The notes below the pieces were generated by a model. It ran no database searches. It was not told the DNA's origin and was given only the letters and a program-made list of their open reading frames with translations. The translations under genes were made by a program, and so were the position numbers. Below, in pieces: positions 1 through 12,768 of a stretch of 30,785 nt of DNA. Source of the DNA: Rhizaria sp. SCN 62-66 (Eukaryota > Rhizaria, unplaced). The stretch lies in contig MEDY01000363.1 in assembly GCA_001724265.1 (NCBI GenBank), positions 1 through 30,785 on the forward strand, written 5' to 3'. Each line of letters begins with the position of its first letter. Position 1 is the stretch's first letter.

Positions 1-3000
1 CCGAGGCTCGTCAGACTCACATAATAGTTTGTGCGTTGGCCGGATCCTGCTTCTGTAATTGCCCGCAATGACGACCCAATAAACGAATGCATCGGGTAAG
101 AAATGCGAACGCCATTGTTTGCGTCGCGATTGAGGAGCTCCGCTGCCGTCGCCGTCCCGTCCCACGCCCAGTTCCAGTGCGAGCAGTCAACATGCGCAGA
201 GCTGTTAGTCACAGCGTCGGGCTGAACACAGTACTGCATGCGCACGTAGAGATCAGCACCCTGGCCTGCACTCAACGTGCACTTGACGCGGAAGTAGCGC
301 AACACACCTTTGGCAAGAATCGTTGACACAGTAACGTCTGTACAGTCATAAGTTGAAAGCGTGGAATCTGGATAGAGCGTGACGTCTGTGTTGATATACT
401 GGACGCGAGAGAAGTACGGCGCTGCTACATTTGCACCAGCGTCGAGCGTGAAGGCAACTATCTGCCCTCCATAAGAGCTACTGGGAATGATCTCCTGTGT
501 ATCTGCGTTGTAGGACACAGAGCCCTCGGACGATGCAACAAACTCCGGGGCAATATCAAGTGTGATGTGTGGCGTGCAGACGTAAGAGCCAAACGTGTTG
601 ATACAGCGTGAGTTTCGTCCATAAAGGACAGTGCAATCAACGTAGTACTTGCCGTAGAATATATCGAGGTTGCATTCGTCAATGTCAATACAAATCGGCG
701 CGACCGGCAACCACTTCGCAGTAGCTGCGCATTGACGCTCATAGTGGTCCTGACCTGTTGAAATAGTGAAGCCTGGCTTGCAGCGGTAGACGGCAGTAGC
801 CTTATAGCGCGTTGGGCCCGCGATGGTGAGATCGTCGTACTCATACTCGATTGGCTCGCTGTAGGCCACCGTGGCGTTTTTGTCAGCTGGGCCACAGTCG
901 ATTGCGCTGCATGTTGGCGCGGTAACAGGGATCCAGCCCTCTGCAAGTGTGCCGCAACGCCGCTTTGATGAGGTGGCGATGTCTAAAAGTGCATCGCGCG
1001 GCTCGTAACCTGCGTTACAGACGTATGTCGCAATGGTACCATACGAACGCGCAATTAGGCCGTTGTTGCCAGTACTAGAAGCATCCTCAAACGTAATGCT
1101 GGCTCCATTCACGGGAATCTGCAGCGATGCGCATTGGTTAACTTCGCAAGCCGGAAGCGTGAGCGGGATCCAGCCGCGTGGCGTGCACTCGCGACGTGCG
1201 CCAAGCACTAACGCGTTCTGTTGCGTGAATTGGATTACGTAGCCTGTGCCGTCGGTGAGGTTGTAGCCTGTATACTTGAGGTTGTAGCCGACATTGCAGT
1301 GATACTCGACAATGGACGTATTGAGGTACATACCCAGCTGACCGTGAGTGCCATTGCTGGCAATACTTACTTGTGCAAAGGAAACACTTTCAGGGACGCC
1401 GCAGCTGTATGGGCTACATGTACGTGCTGAACCTGACCACGTACCAGCTGAAGTACAGCTAATACTGGGATCAAATTGGCTTAGAACAGCACCGTAGTCG
1501 CAGGAGTAAGTGGCTACAACTCCAAACATGTTCGTCAAGCTCGCTGGGCTCTGTGTAACTTGGCCGAGATCAACAGTGGTGAGAGAAGGACATGAGACTG
1601 GTACACAACGCGGCGCATCAACAGGCTGCCATCCCTCGGATATCATACAAGTACGCGAAGTGATCCCGTTTGTGTCAGTGTCCCAGATATGGCCGTCGGC
1701 ACACGTATACGATGCGACCGTACCGACCGCGTACACACTTGTCACTGGGTCGTAGGTGACAACACTGCCAGCGCGCGTAAACACAATTGGCTTCATTGCC
1801 GTAGAGTCAGGGTAAATGCGGACACAGGAGTTAGAACGGCAAACTGGTGCAATACCAGACCATGTCAGGTTTGCTTGGCATACACGCTTTGTGTCGCCCC
1901 CGGTGAGGAGGTACAGATCAAGACACTCGTGTGTGGCCACGGACTGATACTTCCTTGTTCCGTAAGGGAGCTCCGAATAGATGATTTTGCCAACGTTGTT
2001 AGCCGTTTTGAGGGTGGGGCACTCGATGGGAACGCAGGTAGGCGCGGTGGACGAACTCCATCCTCCCGCAGTGCACGTAATATCGGCTGTTGAAGCGAGC
2101 ACAAAGCCGTCAATGCACCCGTACGTGTAGCGCGCACCGAATGCTGTTGCGTTGCCTTCTAGCGCTAATTGAGTCTGTACAGGCGCCGTGCCAAAGGTCG
2201 GGTAGCGCTCTGGCACTGGGCCGCAGTTGAACACTTCGCAGGTGGGCGGCGGCGCAGACCATCCTGTGGCAAGGCATGTTATGCGCTGCACGCACGTTTT
2301 CACCGTAGGCGTCGTAGCCCTGTCGATAAGACAAATCTTGTTGGTCACATCTGAAGCAATCAGTTCATAACCGGAATTGCATGAAATTTCCGCTTCTGCC
2401 TTGTAGTATGTAAGACCAAATCCGTTGTCCGCGTACAAAACGGCCCCACGCGCAATCTCAGCAAGGGGTTGGCAGTTGATGAGCGTGATGCGTACAGGCT
2501 CGGATGTAAAGCTCATAAAGGCAATTCCGCTTGTACGCTTGATCAAGATTCGCGGCACAACCGCACCCTCAATGAGCTCACCTCCTTGTGGGTGGGTGTA
2601 GTTCATACATTTAAACCAGAACGAAAAATATGTTGTTTGTACAGCAAGAAGTTCCAGTGTACTGCTGGCAAGGCTCACCCATGTACCATCGCTAGGTACA
2701 CCGCCAGTGGCAGTATTCAGAGCCGCACCATAGCAACTTGTGTAATTTGAATCAACTGAGATGACAACCCGAACTGACCGCCCAACAGAATTGACAGAAT
2801 CGGTCGGGGAAAAGGATGTGGTGAGCAGTGTCGCTTCTTGAACGTGGATTGCCTCAGGAAGTGTTGGCATGTCAAAACGATTTTCCACAGCAAATGAAGC
2901 GGTGGTAAAGTTCCCAAAGAAAGTCGCGGCATCACTGGCAATCGTGAGCGTGACAAATGGGTTAGAATTACTGCAGTAGAGTGCGATTAAAACCTCAGAG

Positions 3001-6000
3001 ACACCAGTCGCAACATGAAGCTGCGAACTATTTGTGAACAAAGTGGAGTTCGTAGCATCAGAGGGCGCAAGCTTGCAATCTGTGCTTGAAGAGGTCACAG
3101 TAAAAACGGCTTCATGCGTTGGCGCCGGCATCAAACGCACACGCACACTGTGAGTGAGCTTAACAGCAACGCGGGCTAACGTAGTGGGTGAAGATAACGG
3201 TGGGAAAGCAACGGCGCGCGTAGCGAGAGAGTCTTCAATCCAGACTGCACCACGAACGCGGAAGGGCGCGCTGCGAAAAACGTCGTACCAAGTGTTCTTG
3301 TCATTTGTGATAAGCAAAGTGGCGGGGTTGATCTCAGTCTCAACGGAGCAACTGACGGCAATGTCAACCGCAAGCATGGTGGCGTCGAACATGAACTCGA
3401 ACGCACCATATGTGAGATTCTCGTACGCAGTCACGTCGTTGACAAGACGAAAGGCACATGTAGGCTGCGGGCCTGTGATGGAATCCGCAAGAACATCAAC
3501 AATTAACGTGGTGACTTCAGCAGCGTAAGGTGCAAGCGCAATTGTAAAGACCCAGTCGCGGTTAGCGACAATCTCACCCTTAAACGCAAGTGCAGCTTCA
3601 ATCTGTTCTGTGGAGAAAAGCACCGAGCCACGTACAAAAAGCGGGACTGACAACATTGGAAGGTAAATATCTCCTGAAACAGTCTCAGCAAGCAACATCA
3701 CTGAAGATGACGTTGTAGAGCTACAAGAAGGGTAAATTGTTTTAACAGCATCCCCGAGAACAAAGATAACATTCAGAGTGTAGCTAAAGGACGCAACACC
3801 AGTGACCGAGTAGATCGTGAAGCCGCACATGCCAGCCGTAGTTGTAAAACTTAAGCGCATCGTTGTCATCGCCAGGACTGAAGGGATCATGCCTAAGCGC
3901 ATGCTTGTAACATTTGTGTTCGGCACGCGTAAGTAGTACGGGCTCTGCAACACTGCGGCACCAGAGGGTGCGGCTGTAAGCTCAAACTTGTCACGAGAGT
4001 CGAGGTCCGTGATATCACGTTCAGCGCCGACTATGTTGTCTGGCACGATGAAGTCGAGCCCGATAAGGCCATATACAGGAAGAGGCCCGATAGTTGAACC
4101 CATGTAGGCATTACTGTCAATGACAATGTGCGAGCCAACGTTGTGCGTGTGGCGACACTTCATATTGGCAGTAAAATTCTCGGCGACATTACTCTGCGTG
4201 AACACGGGCTCGCTCGTGTATAGCCCAACGCCGCGCAGCTGGAACACGCAGTCAGCAGGAGTCGTGATTTGTGCTGTCTTGACAGTCTGCACAACCTTGG
4301 GTGTTGGAACGAGCTGCGCGATGATGGGATATACTTGACCTGCGACAAAATTCGCATACGAATCAATTGAAGTGCCGTTAATTGTGAACACAAGTTCACC
4401 CTTGGTCTGTAGCGCTGTGGACAGGAAGTCTCGATAGTAAACATCAGACCCAGCAGCAAACTGTGCGATGATTTGAGGAGGCTCTGATGCAGGGAAGTTG
4501 CACTTGACATCAGTGGTATAGCTGACGGCGCTCTGAGCGATCGCAATAGAGCCTGATTCCGCATTGAGACTGACGAAAATACACTCTGCAGTCGGGTTGC
4601 TAAATGACAACTCAAGAGTTGCCGCTGCGGGGAGTTCTGGCGAAAAGGTAAACTGCAGCGGTGTCGCATCGTAGAGAGGAAATTCGACAATAAGCGCAGG
4701 ATCCGTGAGATTGAGAACGCCACCGGGAGTAGCTGCACTGAGTGTCGTGCGGCCCATGAAGCGCAGGCGTTGCACACGCCACACTTCACCAGTGATGCCG
4801 CCAATCGAAATGCGTGTCTCAAGAACCTCAGAAGAGCGCATTACGGAGCAGGCAAAGAGGAAGTCAAAAGATCCTGTCGCAGCGTCAGTCGTGAGTACTT
4901 CACGGGTAATGCTTATTTTGGCAACATCTCCGCCAAAGAAACACGGGCCAATATTGGCGTAGGTAAGAGACACAGTCGCGTTGGCAGTCCGGACTGAGGG
5001 TAAGGTCCACTGGAGCTGAAGCAAGACGGGGAGAGAGTCGAAGAAGTATTCATATGACGCCGGTTCGTCATATGCAGCCCCCATGAGTGCGTTCGGACCC
5101 CGCTCTGGATCATACACTTGCGCCCGGGGCTGTAAAGTGAAGCTAAACGTATCAGGATGTGACACCAACCGTGGCGGGTACAGATATGAGTCCGCGTGAC
5201 GGGTCGCGGTTATATTCACGGAGTCAAGCACAGCTGCCGCCGGGGAGCACATAAACAGCACAGCGTGCCGTCCGTCCTCAGTCGCAGAGAGGCTGACACG
5301 GTGCACAACAGACTGCGAGAGCAGTCCATTTGCAAGCGCATTTGCGAAATCTGCCTCAGATCGGACTGCATCAATTGCAATGAGATCGTCTGCAAAGCCA
5401 AACGCACAGATGGAGTCCGCGGTGTGCTCAAAGATGTTTGAGGTGAAACGTTCAATGTGGGCAGCAACATAGACCTCGATATAAATGGGCGTGAGCACAG
5501 GAATAACAGTATAGCTCGAGGCCAGAGGTGAATAGGCGCTCACAAGTCGCAAGGAGGAATTTAACCACGCCACAACGGCGTTGTCAATGATGTTGTACGA
5601 CCCGTCATTATCAGGATAAGAGAGCGCTAACATAACATTCTCAGAAGGAGCGATGGCTTCAATGCAATCCATGGTGATTTCGACAGGCGTAAGCAATGAT
5701 ACATTGACACTCCGAGCACCAGAGATGGCGCCATACGACAACGTACAAGGCACTGTAAGCGGCATCGAGTTACGCGTGAGCTCAACGGTGATTAAACTCG
5801 CAGACGCAAACAGCGGTTCCGCATAAAGTGTCACCTTGCGCGGCTGCGGAGTCCCCGTGACTTCGAACTCAAAGGGAAAGGGCATCGTTGCCATGGCGAA
5901 TACGTTGCCCGTGACAACCCGCGCAGGGAGTTGCCTAGCGACGAACCCCTTATCTGTGGGGACAGCAAGTGTGACAACAACGCCGGTCTCAACCGGAGTC

Positions 6001-9000
6001 GTACACGACATGCGTGCGATGAGAATTGAGTTGTTGTCAAGGAGTGACTCGTCCAAAGGAATAGAGATAGGGGCAGCTAGTGTTTCAGCTGAAACACCGA
6101 CCGGCTCAATCGCACGGAGGTACATGCATCCAGCAAGTGCGTGTGATGATGACAATGTAAACACAGTTGATTCCAAGAGCGGAACGTCAAAGTATACTGT
6201 GACATCAACGTTTGTGCCAGCAGGGTACACCGTGGGTGTCGAGTCCACCGTCGTCCCGACGTGTATAGTAGTTTCAAGCCAAAATGTTGGCCGGATATGC
6301 AACGGCTCGTCAAGCAGGAGCGCGTCATCGAAGGCATAACCGGCCGCCAGCGAGCCGACCCAAGGTGTGAGCTCTAGACGAGCTGGGTTTGCAGACAGTG
6401 TCGCATCTGAGCAGGAGATCACAAACGAGCTCGATAGCCCGACATAAGCTGCAACCGAGACAAGAGTCTCCGACACGTTGTCAATTGTGCATGGAGCCGC
6501 AGTGCCATCGTTTAAGCGGACGCGCACGCGGTATTTCTGCGCTTTGGCGGCTGCTGCTTCATCAAACAGAGCGAGTGGTTCTATTGAAAACGCAGACAAG
6601 AACGACACAGCTTCGCGAGTGTTTGCAACGGCGAGTTTGGGTGACCATGTGAAATTTGCTGAAGCCTGTGGCGTTGACCGCACCATGTCCGAGCTTGTCG
6701 CCGTGGGCATCGCGGGACCGGTCCAATTGGGGGCGAGGGCCCCGGTATAAGACCATGCGACGTCCGTGGGACTTTGCATGTCCACACGGTGCATGCATAC
6801 CACGCTAATCTGGACCTCGCTGCTCGTATCAATAGACGGGTTGGTCGCGTTGACGACAGTCACTTGCCATAAGCCGGTGGAGCCGGTGAGACCACTGTCA
6901 ACAGTAAACGAAAGAGTGTTAAGCACGGTAGTAATATTTGTAACAACGCCAGCCGTTGAAGCAGGGACTGTGTCAATTGTAACAGGCGATACAGCGGCAA
7001 TCGAATCAAACGACGCTGATATCGGACCCCAAATCGTGCACGCAGCGTGCGAAACGGGCATCGGGAAGGTTTGTAAAGAGAAAGTCACCGTCCACGTCGC
7101 CAGCGCACCGCGAACCAGGTTATCAATTATAACCGTTGTTGGCGTCTCTTCAACAGTCCGCATAAACTGCACCACCGGCGTTTTACTCGGCCTGAGCGCT
7201 CCCATGACCGCCAAGTATGCGCCGTGTTGAGTGTAGGCCATGCTGACAATGCGCATGAAGTCTGTATCGCGCGTGTAATAACGCGACGCATCGCTGCTGC
7301 TGGTGTCGTTGATATCGATTCGGTCAGCAGCGCGGTATTCTCGCGTGGGGTTCACAGCAACGTGCATCATAGAGCCGACAGTCTGATCGCTGCGCAACAA
7401 AAGGCTCATGAGATCAGTGTTTGTCAGGATACGAACGGATACAAGCGCGCCTGTGTCAGCACAGCCAACAGTGAGCATGGTCCCTGAAGGGTGTACAGCG
7501 AGCGCGGAAATTGGGCAGACGGTACGGAGTGATCGCACGGGGTTAAGAGTGTACGCCACGATGCCTGCGACGACAGCGAAACGAAGCGTGACGATATCAC
7601 CTTGATCTGTGCCAATGTAGATGTTGCCGGAGGACACATCAATTGCTGCAGTTGTGGGAGTGACTGGTGCGCCGTCTGAGGCAACTAGCGCCTCTGTTGC
7701 AGAGCCAAAACCAGAACATGTAAGTTCAAAGTCATCAACAGTTGGATCGTTCTTAGCACGGCTAAGTACAGCAAGTTTTTCGCGGATTGAGGCAGCACAA
7801 ATGCGGACGGCACCGGAGGCGTAAATGAAGACAATGCGCGTGGTAGGAGACGTCTTGATTGTAAGTTGCGTTGGAGCAGTCCAGTCGACTACCGCGACCA
7901 GCTCGTCGCCCGAAACTGGACTGGCAAAGCTGATGGACGTCTGCATGCGGTTAAGGAGCTCGCGGGTGAGAACGTTGGCACCACCTGAAGCACGCAATGT
8001 ACGAGGGTTGAGCCTGGCCATCATCACGACTTCCTTATTGTCGTTGTATACAATAACGAGCGCGCCAGTAATTTCAGCGGACGAGACAATGTACATGTGC
8101 GCTGCGCCACCACCAATGCGATGTTCAAAGAGGTCGGGATCAAATGGAAGATCGAGGTAATGTTTCGCGTCATCGACTGGTGGTGGTGCTGCCGCCGAGG
8201 TTGTGAGGAAGCGCATTGCGCCGACACGCGTGCTTGTTGGCGTTTCAGGCACCAGGCTGACAAAAGTTCCTTGGACACCGTATGCCGCAGCATGAGTGCT
8301 GACAGGAGCGGCGCGCGTGCTGTCTTGAGCTGTCCAGTCACCTGTAATCGCGGTTGACTTAAACTCGGCCCTGTAACACCCACGGTGGTAGCTGGAAAAG
8401 GCATAGCAGAAGGCGTAGTGGGAGTACGCATTCCAACTCACCATAACACCGGAGCTAGGAAGGTACCTTAATGGTGCGCGGTGAAAGTAACCGAAGTGTC
8501 CAGTTGGACGAGTGGCTGGCTTCCTAAAAGCATACACCGCTGCTGTAACACTTGCCGTCGTGGCCCGGGTTGCTGAGAGCATGTTTCCAGCCACAGGAGC
8601 TAGTAAATCGCTGGCAGCGGTCAGTGTGCCAACAAGGTCAATACGGAACACGACGGGGCTAGGGTACGTCTGCAGTGTGTTCGCTGTGCAGGTGATTGTC
8701 GTGGTCACTGTGCCGACTGCACACGTCGCTGTGTAGTTCAGATCAGAGTTGTGAACCACAACAACCACTGTCTGTGATACCATATTAAAGTATGGCTGTG
8801 TGAACGTCCACGTTGTAGAACTGTGCGTTGCATCAGGCGAGGCAAAGATAATGCTCATAGTGCCAGCTTCACCCATCACAGGGTTCAGATACTCAACAGC
8901 AATTATGGTAGGCGTGGTGCCATCAAACCAGCTTGTTTCAGGAAATGCAGCATCGCCTAAGGCGAGCAGAGCGCTCTCACCAGGAATCTGCGCTGCAATG

Positions 9001-12000
9001 CGCAACGGGTTATTGATAGCAATAGTGCTGTTGATGGTGAGACTAGCAAACACGCCATATGCGAGGTCGCGTGTGTAGGGAGAAATCGTGTCGTATAACG
9101 GGGGATTGAGCAGGAAAGTAGAAGGCACTGTTAGAGTTGTCTTGTAATCTGTGCTTGTCGCAGTCGATAAAGTGACGTACGAGCCGGCAGTTGTGCCTGG
9201 CGTTGTCATCGCGATTGCCTCACTGTCTAGCAAGAACACACTTGCTTCGCCACTGCGAACGTAGCTTGTGGTGATATCTGTAGAGGACAGAGCGGTAACT
9301 ACAGGGCTAAGCACAGGCATGGCGCGTAGCGTGCGCCAAAGCGCTGGGGCGCCAATTGCAACAAGGAATGTCTCACGATCAGGCGATGCTAAGATAGCAG
9401 GAATGTTCGTATGCGTGGCGGAGGTAGCAGCTGAAGGAAGCGTGAAACTGATCTTGGTGTGGATACCGCTGCTCTCGTAGTGGGGCGTATCACTAATGCG
9501 CGACAGTACTGTGATGTAGCCATATGTCGTGAGCATCTTGCTTGCGGCACTCGTGCGGAACAACACAATCTGGTTCTCGAATGATGTAAACTTCATGTCA
9601 ACGATGGGCTCGCCTGGAACAATAGCGACAATACTGGCGTTGTTGCTAGCGCCAGAAATCATAAAGACGTGGCTCAACAACGGTTCACCAACCGTATCAA
9701 TCCTTGTGGCGACGGCGAAACACTCTTCTGGACCAATGCCTTTGTACGCACTAAAACACATGTCAACAGCGGTCACAACGGCGCCTGGACGTGTGTCATT
9801 GTAAACGGTTGAGTCAGTAAACGTGGTCGTCAGCTGATCGCGTGTCAGAAGCTTACACGTGCTACCAGAGGATGAAGATCCACCCGAGCTAACGCGCACA
9901 CATGCAATGAAGCCCAGTGCAGCTTGCGAGCTAGCAAGCGCGGTAATCACGCTGAGGTCATTGTACAAGACTTGCGTGCGCAAAAAGCTCAATGTGTTGT
10001 CGTTGGCCAGCGTGTAAGTAACCATTGATGGCCCAACAGGAACAAGCGCAACTGCGAAAGCAGTGTTGCGCAAATGCCAGCCATTGATTACGGGCGCAAA
10101 CACCGCAAACTCGGTTGCGACGAGCGCAGGGTAAATGGGCACTGCCTGAAGCGGGATTGCAATGTCGCATACAATGTGCCCGTCGGAAAAACTCGCGCCA
10201 ACCGCTACAAGCCGCACGTTGTCAATATTAACAAAAACAGTGCGCTCGTCAGGCGCCACGGTCATTGCGTAGCGCGTGCCCTTTGGCAGATTGGCGACCT
10301 TAACCCACGCCGCACCCCGCAACTGGTACGAGGTGTGCGGCGACGATGCATAAACCAATTTCGAAGTAGCAGCATTCGACATGTACAAAATGCTACCCGA
10401 GATGACATACAGTACATTCATGCTTGGTGACTGAGCTGTCGCGGAGATCTCGGGAAGTGTGGTGAACATCGAGGTTGCCGGTGCACCCAAGTACAAATTA
10501 CGCGGCACGATGCGGTTGCGCGGCGGAGGCGGCGCGTAGATCATGAGGTACTCGCCCGAGACTGTCGTGAGGGCCATGTTCATATACCAGGCTGCAAACA
10601 ATGCAGGCGCTGGGATTGACTCAGTGAAGCCTGCAGTCGAAATGATGTGCGAGATACCGTTAATCATCATGGTGACCACGTTCGTGGTCTGTTGTAGACC
10701 TTGTACAACAGTTTCAGTGCACAAACACTGCGTCGGGAGCACATAGGAAAGCTGCTCCGGGGCCCATAATGGCGCCGCATGCACAGAGGCGCCATTGAAT
10801 TCGATCAGTGCGTCCAAGAGCTTGTAAGTATTGCATGTCGCAAGTGAGAACGTGGCCGTCTCCCACTGGTTTGGTGCGGAAACGCCAGTTGTATGAAAAT
10901 TCACTGTAGTTGTCGATGTTGTCGTGGTTCCAGTGGGCAGCGAGAAACAGAATGATGCCTCGCTCGCGGAGGGCACGGTCTTGACCTTAAACGACACCGC
11001 CATTGCAAAGCTCTCACCAAGACCGATATAGCCATCGCCTTGCACCGTGGCGTCAGCCGACAGATAAACTGGTGCTACGGTGCTAAACTTGCGGTCAGCT
11101 GCAAGATAGCGGTATGGTCCAGTCAAAGTGAAAGATAGATTGGCTGTTGGCACAAAAGCCATACGCGGCTCAGGACGTGGCTTTGTAGAGAGCATATACA
11201 GAGGCGGACTTGTCAGCGCACCGGTGAAGACGAAACTGTTAAGTGCGGTCATCGTTATTGAAACAGTGCGAATTGTAATAGTGATGTTCTTTTGGACTGC
11301 AAGTGAATTGCGGTAGCTCGAATCCTGCTTGTAATATATATTTTTCGTGACAAGCGTGCACGTGATACCCTTCGCCACAGCAGTGTCACTGTAACTCAAG
11401 ACATACTTGAATCCGAGAGCCTTCTTAACAGTTGTATACGTTGTGTCGGTGAAGCCGTGGGAGAACAGGTCAAACACGGGCGTTTCCTGTGTCACAGTCG
11501 TCCCAGCGCCGCATGTAAGCGTGTTCGTCGCAGTGGTTGAGAAATAGAGACGAGATTGTTCGTGTGCAACGCCAGTTAACACCGGCATCGACGGGAATAT
11601 GATATAAAGCAAAGCGAATACACTTCCGGATTCCGGCATGAGCATCGGTGTTGGTGCAGTAAATGTGGTTTGTAAAGAGAACGCACGCCCATACGACCCT
11701 CCGTGTGCAATTGGATTGATCACGAACAGGACAATCGTTGGCACAGCAAAGTCAGTGCGCAGTGCAAGAGGCACGGTGCTTTGGGCAATGGCAGTCGCAG
11801 CAGCCGAGGTCCTATCATAGCAGACAGTCATGGTAGCTGTCGGCGGGTCGACCAACGATGAAGTGTCAATAGTAACGTTGCGACGAACCATAATGAATGA
11901 CCTCCCTGCGGGCCATCCTTTAGTGAACTGAATAAAGACCTCCCCTGTTGCGGAGTCAACGCCACTCGTGCTGATGTCGGCGCTGGAGTAAGGCAATAGC

Positions 12001-12768
12001 GTTTGAGAAGATGCAACGATGAACCCTAGTGAGTTCATAAGGTTTGCCCATGATACGGCCATCGTCAGGAAATAATATGGCGGAATCGGCATCGCTGGTG
12101 TCACCAAAATACCCATGTCAAGAGCAGTAGTAGTCGTGTAAGGACCAGGGAAGTCCCCCGTTTGAGGCGGCAACGAGAGGGCAAGATCGCCCCAGTTTGT
12201 ATACAAACACATCACGTGCATCGCTGCAGCAATCGATCCCATATTGTTTGTGGGACTGACACTGTAATCACCGGTGCTGACGGAAGCAGTTTTGGTATAG
12301 ACCGGTGAAGAACCACTGAAATAGACAGAGTACGAAACGGAAACTGTTGAGTTGGAAATACAGATAAGGCCGGGAACGTTCACAGTCTGCGAGGACGTAT
12401 CTGCTAACTGAAACGACATCGTGGTAGTTGGCACGTCCCACTCTCCAGGACGCTGAAACGTGTAAGACGAGACTCCTGTGTTGTGCGAAGTGCGCAGGAC
12501 TGTTAAAAATGGAAAGAAATTGCAACGCCCGTCAAGACTGATCGTGATCGATGCTTCTGCCAACAATGCGACGGAGATCGCACTAAATTGGCCGTTTAGC
12601 GTCAAGTATGTGCGGCTCGATGCAAGATGCTTTGTGAATCCCAGCGTGGGCAACAATGACAACGTCAGAGAAAGCTGAGCTGGTAGTACTGCAAGATTTG
12701 AGTAGCGAACGAGGCCACCCACAGACACAAGATCCAGCTTGTAAGCTTCTCCGGCCGTATAACTGACG
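1..12768 (-). CDS. Giant protein, main exon, third frame segment (over 4,250 codons, open to window edge)
   Basis: From 12767 to the left edge this minus-strand frame has no stop codon. I read it codon by codon and the phase at 12767 and at position 5 agrees. An open frame of 12.7 kb with no TAA, TAG or TGA cannot be chance. It begins VSYTAGEAYKLDLVSVGG and passes through beta-rich domains with many N-x-S/T sites. It includes a stretch with WD-like or propeller-like repeats (about 7150-10500), more Cys-poor beta domains (about 2500-7000), eight Sushi modules (2474-690) and a calcium-binding EGF (686-576). The last segment (about 575-1) is again beta-type with a few Cys. Because the frame has no stop in the window, its 3' end and any membrane anchor are unseen. 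Confidence 0.9.
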
